Assembly: GCA_018057825.1 (NCBI GenBank)
Contig: JAGPCY010000002.1
Location: 62,001 to 126,000, forward strand
Reading direction: 5' to 3'
DNA from: Kofleriaceae bacterium
GTDB taxonomy: Bacteria > Myxococcota_A > Polyangia > Haliangiales > Haliangiaceae
DNA: 64,000 nucleotides
The notes under the pieces: model-generated
What the model saw: the letters and a program-made list of their open reading frames with translations, nothing else
Told to the model about the DNA's origin: nothing
Databases searched by the model: none
Program-made: the position numbers and the translations under genes
Part shown: piece after piece, positions 7,741-20,704 of the stretch
Numbering within the stretch: the first letter of the stretch is position 1
Layout of the letters: every line of letters begins with the position of its first letter

Positions 7741-9668
7741 GGACGGTCGCCCGCGCCGGGCTCGCCCTGGCCGCGACCGCGGCCGCCGCCGTCGCCGATC
7801 CATCGCCCGCGGCCGGCGTCGACGCGGCGCTGTTCCGGCCGTCCTACGACGCCAGCGGCGTCCTGTCCCTCGAGGGCGGCCGCCTGCCGGTGCGCCACGA
7901 TCTGTCGTGGAAGCTGTGGCTCGGCTACGCCCAGGGCCCCCTCGACGTCGCCGTGCCGGGTATCGGCGGCGACGATCCCGACGCGGTCCTCGACTACCGG
8001 CTCACCCTCGACATGGCCTTCGGCCTGGTGGTGTCGAAGCGGGTCGCGATCGGCCTGGCCGCGGCGGTGTATCGGACCGCGACCGGCCCGGGCTACGGCG
8101 AGCGCGGCGCGTTCCGCGGCGACACCGTCGATCCGTCGACCGGGCTCATCTCGCTGCGCGAGACCTCGAACATCGATCCCTCGGGCGGCTACGAGCCCCA
8201 GGGCCTGTCGGGGCCCCTCGACGTCCGGGTCGGCGGCAAGTACCAGCTCTTCACCGGCGAGCGCCTGGCGCTGGCCGCGGTCGCCACCGTCAGCCTGCCC
8301 TTCGGCGAGGACGAGATGTTCCTCGGCGATCGCGGCCTCATGTTCGAGCCGCGCCTGGCGCTCGACTACCGCCTCGATCGCCTGCGCGCGACCAAGCTGG
8401 TCGCCAACCTGGGCGCTCGGCTGCGCCAGCGCACCGTGCTCCAGGCCTACGACCCGATGACCCTGCCGGTGACCCAGACGCCCGAGCAGGCCGCGACGGT
8501 CGTCCTCGACGTCGGCTCCGAGCTGGTCGCCGGCGTCGGCGCCAACCTCGAGCTGTCGCCGGCCTTCGTGGTGTCGGCCGAGGCGGTCGGCTTCGTGCCG
8601 CTGCCGGCCGGGGTCAGCCTGGGGAGCTGCGAGCTGGTCGACGGCACGCGGTGCACCAGCCTCCAGGGCTCGGACTACTTCGCCGACGGCGGCCGCGGCG
8701 ATCTCGCGGCCTACGCCGCGGCCGGCGCGTCGTACCGGGTCAACGCCCACGTCACCGCCACCGCCGCCGCGACCTTCGGCGTCGTCGGGGCCCGCGGCGA
8801 CGACTTCTCGGTCCTGGCCGGCGCGACCTGGTCGCCGCAGCCGGCCAGCGAGGTCCGGGTCGGCCGCGGCGATCGCGATGGCGATGGCATCCCCGACGTC
8901 AGCGACGTGTGCGCCGAGGACGGCGAAGACAAGGACGGCTACCAGGACGAGGACGGCTGTCCCGATCTCGACAACGACGGCGACGGCGTCGTCGACGCCA
9001 ACGACGGCTGCGTCGATCAGCCCGAAGACCGCGACGGCTATCAGGACGACGACGGCTGTCCGGAGCGCGACAACGACGGCGACGGGCTGCCCGACGTCGC
9101 CGACCGCTGCCCCGACGACGCCGAGGACGTCGATGGCTTCGACGACGGCGACGGTTGCTCCGACGAGGACAACGACGGCGACGGCTTCGCCGACAAGGCC
9201 GACCGCTGCCCCGACGAGCCCGAGACCGTCAACGGCGTCGACGACGATGACGGCTGCCCCGACGTCCGGACCCAGACCGGTCCGGTCGAGGCCGCCGATC
9301 GCATCGACCTGCGCGGCAACAAGATCGAGTTCACCGGCGCGGCTCTGACCCCGGCCTCGAAGGTCATCCTCGGCCAGGTCGCGGCGATCATCCGCGACAA
9401 GCGGCTGACCGTCCGCGTCGAGGTCCACGTCACCCTCGGCACCAAGTCGAAGAACGCCCGCGCCATCGCCGCCCAGAAGCGCAAGGACAAGGAGCAGTCG
9501 GCGCGCCGGGCCCAGGCCGTGCTCGACTACCTGCTCAGCCAGGGCGTGCCGGTGGCGCAGGTCCAGGCGGTCGGCCTGGGCTCCGAGCGGCCGCTGGGCG
9601 CCAGCGCGCCCACCGATCCGGTCAACGATCGCGTCGACTTCATCAAGTCGCAGCAGAGGACGCCATGA
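7737..9668 (+). CDS. OmpA-family protein with thrombospondin type-3-like calcium repeats
   Basis: The GTG overlaps the preceding stop. The 643-residue product has a signal peptide, a beta-barrel-like N-terminal region (about 25-375), then five or more TSP3-type repeats (about 378-515) of the form DxDGDGxxDxxDxCPxxxED. The C-terminus is OmpA-like (about 520-640). TSP3 repeats bind calcium and form a stiff linker between barrel and wall. In the OmpA part, SARRAQAV and NDRVDF are recognisable. The usual GHTD loop is replaced by HVTLGTKSK, so the Asp that normally contacts diaminopimelate is not obvious. It sits between a Cys-rich lipoprotein and a TonB receptor and overlaps both. Confidence 0.8.
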   Translation: MRTVARAGLALAATAAAAVADPSPAAGVDAALFRPSYDASGVLSLEGGRLPVRHDLSWKLWLGYAQGPLDVAVPGIGGDDPDAVLDYRLTLDMAFGLVVSKRVAIGLAAAVYRTATGPGYGERGAFRGDTVDPSTGLISLRETSNIDPSGGYEPQGLSGPLDVRVGGKYQLFTGERLALAAVATVSLPFGEDEMFLGDRGLMFEPRLALDYRLDRLRATKLVANLGARLRQRTVLQAYDPMTLPVTQTPEQAATVVLDVGSELVAGVGANLELSPAFVVSAEAVGFVPLPAGVSLGSCELVDGTRCTSLQGSDYFADGGRGDLAAYAAAGASYRVNAHVTATAAATFGVVGARGDDFSVLAGATWSPQPASEVRVGRGDRDGDGIPDVSDVCAEDGEDKDGYQDEDGCPDLDNDGDGVVDANDGCVDQPEDRDGYQDDDGCPERDNDGDGLPDVADRCPDDAEDVDGFDDGDGCSDEDNDGDGFADKADRCPDEPETVNGVDDDDGCPDVRTQTGPVEAADRIDLRGNKIEFTGAALTPASKVILGQVAAIIRDKRLTVRVEVHVTLGTKSKNARAIAAQKRKDKEQSARRAQAVLDYLLSQGVPVAQVQAVGLGSERPLGASAPTDPVNDRVDFIKSQQRTP

Positions 9669-12190
9669 CCCGCAGCTCGCCACGGTCCCCGTCCGGTTGG
9701 AGCGGTCGCCGCGCCCTGGCCCGCGCGCTGGTGGCCGCGCTGGTGGCCAGCCCGTCGGTGGTCGCCGCCCAGGAGGCCCCGGCCCCGGTCGACATCGAGG
9801 TCCCGGTGGTCGTGATCGACCTCGGGCCGGCCGGCGAGGACGGCGACAGCCGCGCCGCCGACGAGCAGCTCGACCTCGCCAACATCGTGCAGTCGGCGGC
9901 CAAGGGCGTGACCACGGTCCAGGAGGCGCCGGCCATCGTCACTGTCATCACCGCCGACGAGCTGCGCGATCGCCAGTTCCAGACCATCGACCAGGCCCTC
10001 GACACCGTCCCGGGTTACCAGCGCAACGGCTTCATCCACAGCCAGTTCCCGTCGAACACCGCGCGCGGCACCGGCCAGGCCCTGCAGTTCCTCCACGACT
10101 CGCTGTCCTTGTTCGATCCCTACCTCAACATCCCGACCACCAACCGCCTGCAGCCGCTCGAGACGATCAAGCGCATCGAGACGATCACCGGTCCAGGCGG
10201 CGTGTTGTGGGGCGCCAACTCGTTCCTCGGCGTGGTCAACGTCATCACCAAGGACGCCGACGACGTCGACGGCATCGAGGTCGGCGGTCAGCTCGGCCAC
10301 GGCGACGGCGACCAGGCCAACGCCCGGGCCTACGCGATGGCCGGCTTCCCCGATCTGCTCGACGGCAAGCTCAAGGCCTTCGTCCACGCCGCGGTCGAGA
10401 CCTACGGCGGCCCGGCCTACGAGATGCCGCTGCACATGTTCTCGGCGCCGCTGCCGCAGCCCAACTCGGTCGACTTCTACGGCCCGCTGTCGACCGCGTC
10501 GCCGCCGCGCTCGACCCTGTTCAACTTCCTCGGCAAGTTCACCTACGGCAAGCTCCAGCTCCGGGTCCAGGCCCCGCTGATCGAGCGCCACACCCCGCTC
10601 GGCTTCCCCGGCTTCGTGGTCCGCGAGACCCTGCCCGAGGACGAGCGCTGCGGCCCGTCGGCCACCCCCGAGCAGCTCGCGCAGTGCTTCGACCCGCAGA
10701 AGAAGTCGCGCGACAATCAGGTCAACTTCTACGATCGCTACGCGGTCCTCGAGTACCGCGATCGCTTCGCCGAGGGCCGCGCCGGGCTGAAGCTCCAGGG
10801 CTACGTCTCGCAGTTCGTCCGCGACTTCGCCCACCTCGGCGTGCTGGCGCCGATCGGCGGGCTGCTGAACGGCGGCCTGGCCTTCGGGTTCGACGCCACG
10901 TCGTACCGCACCGGCGGCGCGATCGAGGGCGACGTCGAGCTGCCGTCGAACCTGCGCCTGCAGTACGGCGCCGAGGCGTTCCGCGAGTTCGCCTTCAACA
11001 ACGTCGATCGGTCGCGCCAGGGCGATGGCATCCAGTCGATCTTCTTCGGCCCCTACGACCTGTCGCGGTTGCCGCTGCCGTGCCCGCGCGAGCCCGATCC
11101 GGAGAACCCCGGCAACTCGCGCATCATCGCCGACTGTCCGCTGACCTTCGCGTTCCCGGCCAGCCGCACCGTGCTCGGCGCCTACCTCAACCCGCAGTGG
11201 CGGCCGCGCAAGAAGCTGATCCTCGACGCCGGCGTCCGCGTCCAGGCCGCGCCGGCGCGGCTCGGCCTGCAGAGCTACCCGCTGACCACGCTGTTCTCGT
11301 CGACCGCGGTGTGGAATTTCGTCCCCAACTGGCACTTGAAGCTCAACTTCGCCCAGGGCTTCCGGCCGCCGGTCTTCAACAACACCAACTCCAACGGCGA
11401 GGCGGTGCAGATCGACGGTCGCCCCGACCTCAAGGTCGAGACCTCTGACGCCGCTCAGGTCGAGGTCAACGCCCGCATCTTCAAGGGCAAGCGCCGCATC
11501 CGCGAGCTGTCGTTCCGCACCGACTACTCGTACACCCGGCTGCAGAACACGATCCAGGTCGTGTCGGGCCGCTACGAGAACACCGCCGACCGCGGCATCC
11601 ACTCGGTCGAGGCCCTGGCCAAGCTCTACATCACCGGCGGCCACCGCATCGAGCTCGACTACACCTTCCTGCGGGTCAACACCGCCGACAAGGGCATCCA
11701 GAAGTCCTTGCCCGAGCACATGTTCCACCTGACCGGGGTGTGGAACGTGATCGACGACAAGCTGGCGGTCACGACCGACCTCCGGGTGGTCGGCGCGATC
11801 GAAGATCCCAACCGCCTCATCGAGTACCGCGGCTACCGCGAGACCGCGGCCGGCGAGGTCTTCAACCGCCCTGAGTGCCAGGTCGCGTCGCCGCCGTCGT
11901 CGTGCGTGATCCCGGTCGGCACGATCGTCAACGCCAACGGCGAGCCCGAGCTGGTGCGCAGCGAGCCGTCGCACCTGGTGCTCGACCGCCTGCCGCCGGC
12001 CGCCGACCTGTCCTTCGGCTTCACCTACCAGCCGATGAAGGACCTGACCGTGCGCGGCACGGTGTTCAACGCCTTCAACGCCCGCTACTACCAGCCCGAT
12101 ATCTTCTTCGACTACGAGCCGCGCCTCGAGTTCCTGCCCAACCCGTGGGAGGACTGGCGGGCGTACCTGTCGGTCCAGTACAACCGGTAG
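9665..12190 (+). CDS. TonB-dependent outer-membrane receptor
   Basis: The ATG overlaps the previous stop (ATGA). The 841-residue protein has a signal peptide ending VVAAQ. A plug domain follows (about 60-190), with the typical phrases APAIVTVITADELRDRQFQT, IDQALDTVPGY and ITGPGGVLWGANSFLGVVNV. A 22-strand-type barrel fills the rest. It ends with a short aromatic-containing strand, LSVQYNR. Such receptors import siderophores, cobalamin or other scarce nutrients with TonB-ExbBD energy; those genes are not in the window. The substrate cannot be told. It is the last gene of the 5539-12190 operon and its 3' end abuts a long hexamer repeat. Confidence 0.9.
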   Translation: MTRSSPRSPSGWSGRRALARALVAALVASPSVVAAQEAPAPVDIEVPVVVIDLGPAGEDGDSRAADEQLDLANIVQSAAKGVTTVQEAPAIVTVITADELRDRQFQTIDQALDTVPGYQRNGFIHSQFPSNTARGTGQALQFLHDSLSLFDPYLNIPTTNRLQPLETIKRIETITGPGGVLWGANSFLGVVNVITKDADDVDGIEVGGQLGHGDGDQANARAYAMAGFPDLLDGKLKAFVHAAVETYGGPAYEMPLHMFSAPLPQPNSVDFYGPLSTASPPRSTLFNFLGKFTYGKLQLRVQAPLIERHTPLGFPGFVVRETLPEDERCGPSATPEQLAQCFDPQKKSRDNQVNFYDRYAVLEYRDRFAEGRAGLKLQGYVSQFVRDFAHLGVLAPIGGLLNGGLAFGFDATSYRTGGAIEGDVELPSNLRLQYGAEAFREFAFNNVDRSRQGDGIQSIFFGPYDLSRLPLPCPREPDPENPGNSRIIADCPLTFAFPASRTVLGAYLNPQWRPRKKLILDAGVRVQAAPARLGLQSYPLTTLFSSTAVWNFVPNWHLKLNFAQGFRPPVFNNTNSNGEAVQIDGRPDLKVETSDAAQVEVNARIFKGKRRIRELSFRTDYSYTRLQNTIQVVSGRYENTADRGIHSVEALAKLYITGGHRIELDYTFLRVNTADKGIQKSLPEHMFHLTGVWNVIDDKLAVTTDLRVVGAIEDPNRLIEYRGYRETAAGEVFNRPECQVASPPSSCVIPVGTIVNANGEPELVRSEPSHLVLDRLPPAADLSFGFTYQPMKDLTVRGTVFNAFNARYYQPDIFFDYEPRLEFLPNPWEDWRAYLSVQYNR

Positions 12191-12199
12191 GCCTCGGCC

Positions 12200-12318
12200 C
12201 CGGTCTCGGCCTCCGCCTCGGTCTCGGCCTCGGTCTCGGTCTCGGCCTCGGTCTCGGTCTCGGCCTCGGTCTCGGTCTCCGCCTCGGTCTCGGCCTCGGG
12301 CTCCGCCTCCGCCTCCTC
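12200..12318. repeat. Hexanucleotide tandem repeat, convergent junction 1
   Basis: About 20 units of CTC followed by GGT, GGC or CGC fill the gap between the convergent genes ending at 12190 (+) and 12340 (-). CTC is fixed every 6 bases and the other triplet varies. The same family fills two other convergent gaps in this window (36775-36936 and 48098-48222). Confidence 0.95.
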
Positions 12319-12339
12319 GCTTCAGGCCGTCGTCCCGGC

Positions 12340-12720
12340 CTAGCCGGCGCGCACGCGGAAGGCCTGATCGATCCCGGCCAGGAGCGCCCGCGAGTCGACC
12401 GGCTTGACCACGTAGTGATGGACCCGGCCCACCGCGGTGGCCCGCTCGACCTCGGGCACGTCGGTGTAGCCCGAGAGCAGCATGCGGGCCATGGCCGGGT
12501 AGCGATCGCCGAGCCGCTCGAGGAGCTCGAGGCCGGTCAGCCTCGGCATCTTGTGGTCGGTGATGAGCAGGTCGAAGGGCGCGCCGGCGAGGACGGTCAG
12601 GGCGTCCTCGCCGTTGCTGCACCGGGTGACCGCGAACCGGTGGCGGGTGGCGCGCTCCAGGAAATCGAGGATGTCTGGCTCGTCGTCGACGGCCAGCAGC
12701 CGGAGGCGCTCGGCGGCCAT
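12340..12720 (-). CDS. Single-domain response regulator (receiver)
   Basis: A 126-residue stand-alone receiver domain. The acidic pair D12-D13, the phosphoacceptor D55 (LLITDHKMP), the Thr/Ser switch region (LLSGYTD) and the conserved Lys (VVKPVD) are all present, so it should be active. It has no output domain. I chose the ATG at 12720 because it starts exactly at the receiver fold and has a CATGCT -10-like box 6 bases upstream; a longer frame exists but adds only low-complexity sequence. It is divergent from the GHKL ATPase gene at 12878. It may pass phosphate to or from a kinase elsewhere, such as the unlinked FIST-associated kinase. Confidence 0.85.
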   Translation of the reverse strand: MAAERLRLLAVDDEPDILDFLERATRHRFAVTRCSNGEDALTVLAGAPFDLLITDHKMPRLTGLELLERLGDRYPAMARMLLSGYTDVPEVERATAVGRVHHYVVKPVDSRALLAGIDQAFRVRAG

Positions 12721-12726
12721 GGTTCG

Positions 12727-12732
12727 AGCATG
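12727..12732 (-). promoter_or_regulatory. -10-like box for leaderless transcript of receiver gene
   Basis: On the minus strand CATGCT ends exactly 6 bases before the ATG at 12720. No ribosome site is seen. The arrangement matches other proposed leaderless starts in the window but lacks the leading T. Confidence 0.35.
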
Positions 12733-12877
12733 CCACGCGCCCGGCGCGGTCGGCGGGGAAACCGTCGGCGGGTGCCCTGGTGTGGCCGACCGATTCTCGA
12801 TAAGCTCGCGCGGTCCGGCGGGTGCGCGCCCGTCGGCGGTCCACATCCGGCCTTCTGCAGCCACCCCCCGAGGGTCC

Positions 12878-13903
<1,026 letters not shown>

Positions 13904-13916
13904 CCCAGGAGGCGGC

Positions 13917-16679
<2,763 letters not shown>

Positions 16680-16680
16680 G

Positions 16681-16714
16681 CGCGGCTGCGCGCGCCGCGA
16701 TTGCGGCCGGCCGC
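16681..16714 (+). terminator. Possible terminator hairpins after the kinase gene
   Basis: CGCGGC at 16681-16686 pairs with GCCGCG at 16694-16699. The perfect 12-bp palindrome GCGGCCGGCCGC follows at 16703-16714. There is no T-run, so termination activity is uncertain. Confidence 0.35.
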
Positions 16715-16757
16715 GCGACAAGCCGGGCCGCTCACCCCGCCGCGGCGTCCGCCCGGC

Positions 16758-16763
16758 TATACT
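16758..16763 (+). promoter_or_regulatory. -10 box for a leaderless transcript
   Basis: TATACT ends 6 bases before the ATG at 16770, and no ribosome site can fit between them. It is one of the clearest leaderless arrangements in the window. Confidence 0.6.
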
Positions 16764-16769
16764 TGACCC

Positions 16770-19700
16770 ATGCGACGCCTGGGGGTCCTCGTCGCCGCGC
16801 TGGTGATCGCGCCGGCCACGGCGCACGCCGGTCGGATCGCGGTCCTGGCGGCCCGCGCGGAGGCCGACCTCACCGAACACGCCGGGGCGGTGACGCTGCT
16901 CTTGCGGTCGGCGGTGGCCGCGATCGATCAAGAGTCCGTGCCGGCGCCGGAGCTGGCGCAGGTCGCGTTGCCGATCGCGGTGCCGGCCGAGCTCGCCCGC
17001 GGCATGCACCGGCTCGACGCCGACGTGGTCATCGCCTGCGATCTGGTCCGCTCCGGCGTGACGATCCAGGCCACGGTCCTCGCGGTCGATCGAACCGGCG
17101 CGGTGGTCGCTGCCGGGATGGCGACCGCCGGCGACGGCGACGTGAGCGGCCTGACCCGCGGCGTCCTCGACGTGCTGGGCCGCGTGGTCAGCCCCGGCCG
17201 TCAGGTCCCGACGGCCTCGGTCGGTCAGCTCCGCCCGTTCCTGGTCGCCGCCGACGCGATCGAGCGCGGCGACTACGCGGCGGCCGCGCGCGCGGTCGTC
17301 ACCGCCGAGCCCTTCGTGGCCTTGCGGGTGCGCGCGATTCCGACGGCGCTTCGCCCGGCCTGGGCCGGGGCCGCCGCCGACCAGGCCACCGCCCTGTCGA
17401 TCGCGCTGGTCGCCGCGTCGCCCAAGGAGGTCCTCGATCTCGCGCCGGGCCCGAGCCCCCGCGAGCGCGGCGCCCGCGCGCTGGCCAAGCTGGGTGGAGC
17501 GGCCCTCGAGGACGCCGCCCGCGAGCTGACCGGCCGTGGTCGCGATCCGCTGCTCGACGTGGCGGCGGCGCGCCTGGCCTACTCCCGCGGCGAGGTCGCC
17601 AAGACCGCGGCCGCGATCGAGCGGCTGCTGACCGGGTCCGGCACCGGCGTGATCGGCGCCGCGCTGGTGGCGTCGCTGCCGGCCGGCGCGGTCTCCCCCG
17701 TCCTCGAGGACCGCGCCCTGACGGCGGCCCAGGCCGAGCCGCGCTTCACCCGGGTCGCCTCGGTGCTCGGCCTGCGTGCGGCGCGCCGCGGCCAGCTCGC
17801 CGCCCTCGCGGTGGTCAAGAGCGAGGACCTCGACGACGTCGAGCTGACCCAGCTCGAGCCGGTCGCCGCTCAGGCCTCGGCCGAAGGCCTCCGCGACGGT
17901 CGCCGGCTCCTCGCCGAGCTGGCCGCCCGCCGGGCCGACCCGGTCGCGGTGTCGACCGCGATCAAGGCGTGGCTGGCGGCGGCGGTCGACGATCCCGCGG
18001 CCCAGCTCCTGCGCGGTCGGCTGGCGCTCGCCGCCGCCCGCCTCGACGAGGCCCGCGACGCCTTCACCGCCGCGCGGGCCGAGCGCGAGCTGGCCCGGGT
18101 CGCCGCCGCCCGCCGCGACTGGGCCACCGCCGCCCGCCTCCTGGACGCCGTCGACGACCGCTCTCTCGAGAAGCGCCTGGTCGCCGCCCAGCTCGCCCTC
18201 GGGCGCGGGGACACCGCTGCCGCGCAGACCGCGATCGACGACGCCCGGGCCCTGGCTCCGGCCAGCGCCGAGGCCCTGCGCGCGCGCGCCGTGATCCTCG
18301 AGGCCCGCGGCGACGCCACCGCCGCCGCCGCCGACCGCGCGCTGGCCGATCGGTTCGGCCCCGGTCAGGCGACCGCGATCGATCTGACCCCGCGGGCTGG
18401 CTCCGGCGCCCCCGGTCCCGGCCCCGACCCGGGCAGCGGCACCGCCGCGCCGACGGCCACCGACGTCGCCCTGGCCACGACCGCGACCGGCGATCGCCTG
18501 ACCCGGGAGCTGCAGAAGTTGCTCGGTCCCCTCGAGGTCCAGCGCGCCAAGGCGGTGGCGGTGATCGGCGTCCGCGCCGACGGGCCGCCGTGGTGGTCGC
18601 TGCGCGCGGTCGAGACGCGGCCGGTGCCGGCGGCGCTGACGGCCGCGCTCCGCGGGCTCGGCGTCGAGGTCGTCACCGGCGCCCCGGCCTGGGTGAGCGA
18701 GCCCTTCGATCCCGACCGCTTGTCGACCGTGGCCTCCGAGGTCGGCGCCACGCACCTGCTCTTGTACCGGCTCACCACCGACGGCGATCGCGCGACGGTG
18801 CGGTTGATCCTGTTCGAGCGCGGGGTCGTGACCGCCCGCGGCTTCGAGGGCGGCTTCGACGGCGTCGCCGCCGGCGTCATCCACTGGAACCACGATCGCC
18901 TGATCACGTTGGGCATCGCCGCCGCGCTGCTGGTCCTGGTCGGGGTGTTCTGGCTGGTCCGCGGCCGCAGCCGCATCGTCGTCACGATCGAGCGCGATCC
19001 CGACGGCAGCGACGAGGTGCTGGCGATCGAGATCTCGCGCTCGCCGCGGCGCCCGGCGCTCCCCGATCCGGCGGCCTGGCGCAAGGACAGCCTGCGGATC
19101 GGCCACCAGCACAGCGCCACCGGCGCCCGCCTGCCGTCGGACCGCACGGTGTTCCGGGTCGCGCCCGGGAGCTGGCACGTCCACGTCTACGGCGTCTACA
19201 CCCGCGAGTTCGGCGACCGCGTCGTGCCGCCGCTGCACTCCAAGGCGGTCGACGTCCGCCGCGGCGCTCAGGTCGAGGTCGGCTTCGATCTCGGCCTGCC
19301 GGTGGCCGAGGTCAAGGTCACGATCCACGACGAGAAGCGCCAGGGCGTCGCGGTCTGGCTCGACGACGCCCAGGCCGACAAGCTCTACACCGACGCCAGC
19401 GGCCAGGCCACGCTGTACGCGACGATCGGCCAGCACACGTTGTGGGTCGACCCCGGCGACCTGCGGATCGAGAAGCCCCTGCCGATCGCGGCCGCCAAGA
19501 TCGAGAAGATCGCGATCAACCTGCCGCGCGAGCGTCGGCTGGCCGAGGTGTCCGAGGGCCTGACCCTGTCGCCCGGCGAGCTGCGCGCCGCCGAGCCGGT
19601 CGAGCCGGCGCCGATGGACGAGCCGATCGCGTCGTCGCCGACGGTCGCGAGCGCGGCGGCCTCGCCCGCCGCCGCCACCGCCGCCGCCCGCCCGCCACCC

Positions 19701-20654
19701 CGCCCGGAGTCGGGCCGCCCCGAGCCGGTCGTGATCGCCCCGGTGGTGGCCTCGGCGCCGACCCAGATGATGGGCGCGCCGCCGCCGCCCGCGGTCGCCG
19801 CCACCGCCGGCACCTCGCAGCGCATCACCGCGGTGACCGACGCGGTGACCGCGTCGACCGTGCTCGGCCGCTACCGCCTCGACGCCGAGGTCGGGGCCGG
19901 CGCGATGGGCGTGGTCTACCGGGCCTGGGATCTCCACCTCGAGCGCACCGTCGCGGTCAAGGTCATGGCCCGCGCGGTCCGCGAGATCCCCGACGCGCTG
20001 GCGTTCTTCCTCCAGGAAGCCAAGGCCCTGGCCCAGCTCAACCACCCCAACATCGTCGCGGTCTACGACCAGCTCACCGACGGCCTCGAGCAGTACATGA
20101 TCATGGAGTTCGTCGACGGGATCACCGTCGAGAAGCTCCTGGCCGATCGCGGTCGGCTGAGCGTCCGCCAGGCCCTGGGCCTGACCGATCAGCTCTGTAC
20201 CGGCCTGGCCTACGCCCACGGCAAGAAGGTCATCCACCGCGACATCAAGCCGGCCAACATCTTCGTCTCGCGCGAGCGGGTCGCCAAGCTCGGCGACTTC
20301 GGCCTGGCCCGGGTCATGCGCGAGATCGAGATCCGCCAGACCGACGTCCGCGGCACCCCGCTGTACATGGCGCCCGAGCAGGTCAGCGGCACCAACATCA
20401 GCCACCGCGCCGACCTCTACGCGGTCGGCTGCACCCTGTTCGAGCTGTGCGCCGGGCGGCCGCCGTTCGTCGACGGCAACATCCTGCACCACCACCTGGT
20501 CACCGAGCCGCCGCGGCTGTCGACCCTGTGCCCCGAGGCGCCGCCCGCCCTCGACGAGCTGGTCGCCGCCTGCCTGACCAAGGACTCGGCCCAGCGCATC
20601 GAGTCGGCGGCCGCGATCTCCGAGCGGGTCCGGGCCATCGCCGCCCGGCTGTGA
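16770..20654 (+). CDS. Ser/Thr kinase with large exported N-terminal domain
   Basis: A 1294-residue protein of unusual order. It opens with a cleavable-looking signal peptide (LVIAPATAHA), then about 690 Ala-rich helical residues that look like TPR-type solenoid repeats and should be periplasmic. A membrane helix sits at about 712-732 (LGIAAALLVLVGVFWLV). A cytoplasmic beta-rich region (about 735-930) and a Pro/Ala linker follow. A Hanks kinase fills 1031-1294, with GAGAMGVVY loop, VAVK lysine at 1064, HRD at 1156-1158, DFG in KLGDFGLA and MAPEQ. Most bacterial receptor kinases have the kinase at the N-terminus, so this is reversed. The N-terminus is presumably a sensor. The next gene encodes a bactofilin. 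Confidence 0.85.
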   Translation: MRRLGVLVAALVIAPATAHAGRIAVLAARAEADLTEHAGAVTLLLRSAVAAIDQESVPAPELAQVALPIAVPAELARGMHRLDADVVIACDLVRSGVTIQATVLAVDRTGAVVAAGMATAGDGDVSGLTRGVLDVLGRVVSPGRQVPTASVGQLRPFLVAADAIERGDYAAAARAVVTAEPFVALRVRAIPTALRPAWAGAAADQATALSIALVAASPKEVLDLAPGPSPRERGARALAKLGGAALEDAARELTGRGRDPLLDVAAARLAYSRGEVAKTAAAIERLLTGSGTGVIGAALVASLPAGAVSPVLEDRALTAAQAEPRFTRVASVLGLRAARRGQLAALAVVKSEDLDDVELTQLEPVAAQASAEGLRDGRRLLAELAARRADPVAVSTAIKAWLAAAVDDPAAQLLRGRLALAAARLDEARDAFTAARAERELARVAAARRDWATAARLLDAVDDRSLEKRLVAAQLALGRGDTAAAQTAIDDARALAPASAEALRARAVILEARGDATAAAADRALADRFGPGQATAIDLTPRAGSGAPGPGPDPGSGTAAPTATDVALATTATGDRLTRELQKLLGPLEVQRAKAVAVIGVRADGPPWWSLRAVETRPVPAALTAALRGLGVEVVTGAPAWVSEPFDPDRLSTVASEVGATHLLLYRLTTDGDRATVRLILFERGVVTARGFEGGFDGVAAGVIHWNHDRLITLGIAAALLVLVGVFWLVRGRSRIVVTIERDPDGSDEVLAIEISRSPRRPALPDPAAWRKDSLRIGHQHSATGARLPSDRTVFRVAPGSWHVHVYGVYTREFGDRVVPPLHSKAVDVRRGAQVEVGFDLGLPVAEVKVTIHDEKRQGVAVWLDDAQADKLYTDASGQATLYATIGQHTLWVDPGDLRIEKPLPIAAAKIEKIAINLPRERRLAEVSEGLTLSPGELRAAEPVEPAPMDEPIASSPTVASAAASPAAATAAARPPPRPESGRPEPVVIAPVVASAPTQMMGAPPPPAVAATAGTSQRITAVTDAVTASTVLGRYRLDAEVGAGAMGVVYRAWDLHLERTVAVKVMARAVREIPDALAFFLQEAKALAQLNHPNIVAVYDQLTDGLEQYMIMEFVDGITVEKLLADRGRLSVRQALGLTDQLCTGLAYAHGKKVIHRDIKPANIFVSRERVAKLGDFGLARVMREIEIRQTDVRGTPLYMAPEQVSGTNISHRADLYAVGCTLFELCAGRPPFVDGNILHHHLVTEPPRLSTLCPEAPPALDELVAACLTKDSAQRIESAAAISERVRAIAARL

Positions 20655-20690
20655 CCCGCGCCGCCGCTGGATCCGCGGTGGAGCTTCCGG

Positions 20691-20696
20691 TACCGT
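20691..20696 (+). promoter_or_regulatory. Possible -10 box of bactofilin gene
   Basis: TACCGT is 8 bases before the ATG at 20705. It could give a transcript with almost no leader. Weak evidence on its own. Confidence 0.3.
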
Positions 20697-20704
20697 CGGG
20701 GTCC

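Noticed and set aside
12200-12318. Hexamer block considered as CRISPR array
   Set aside because: The unit is 6 bp with no spacers and no cas genes nearby.
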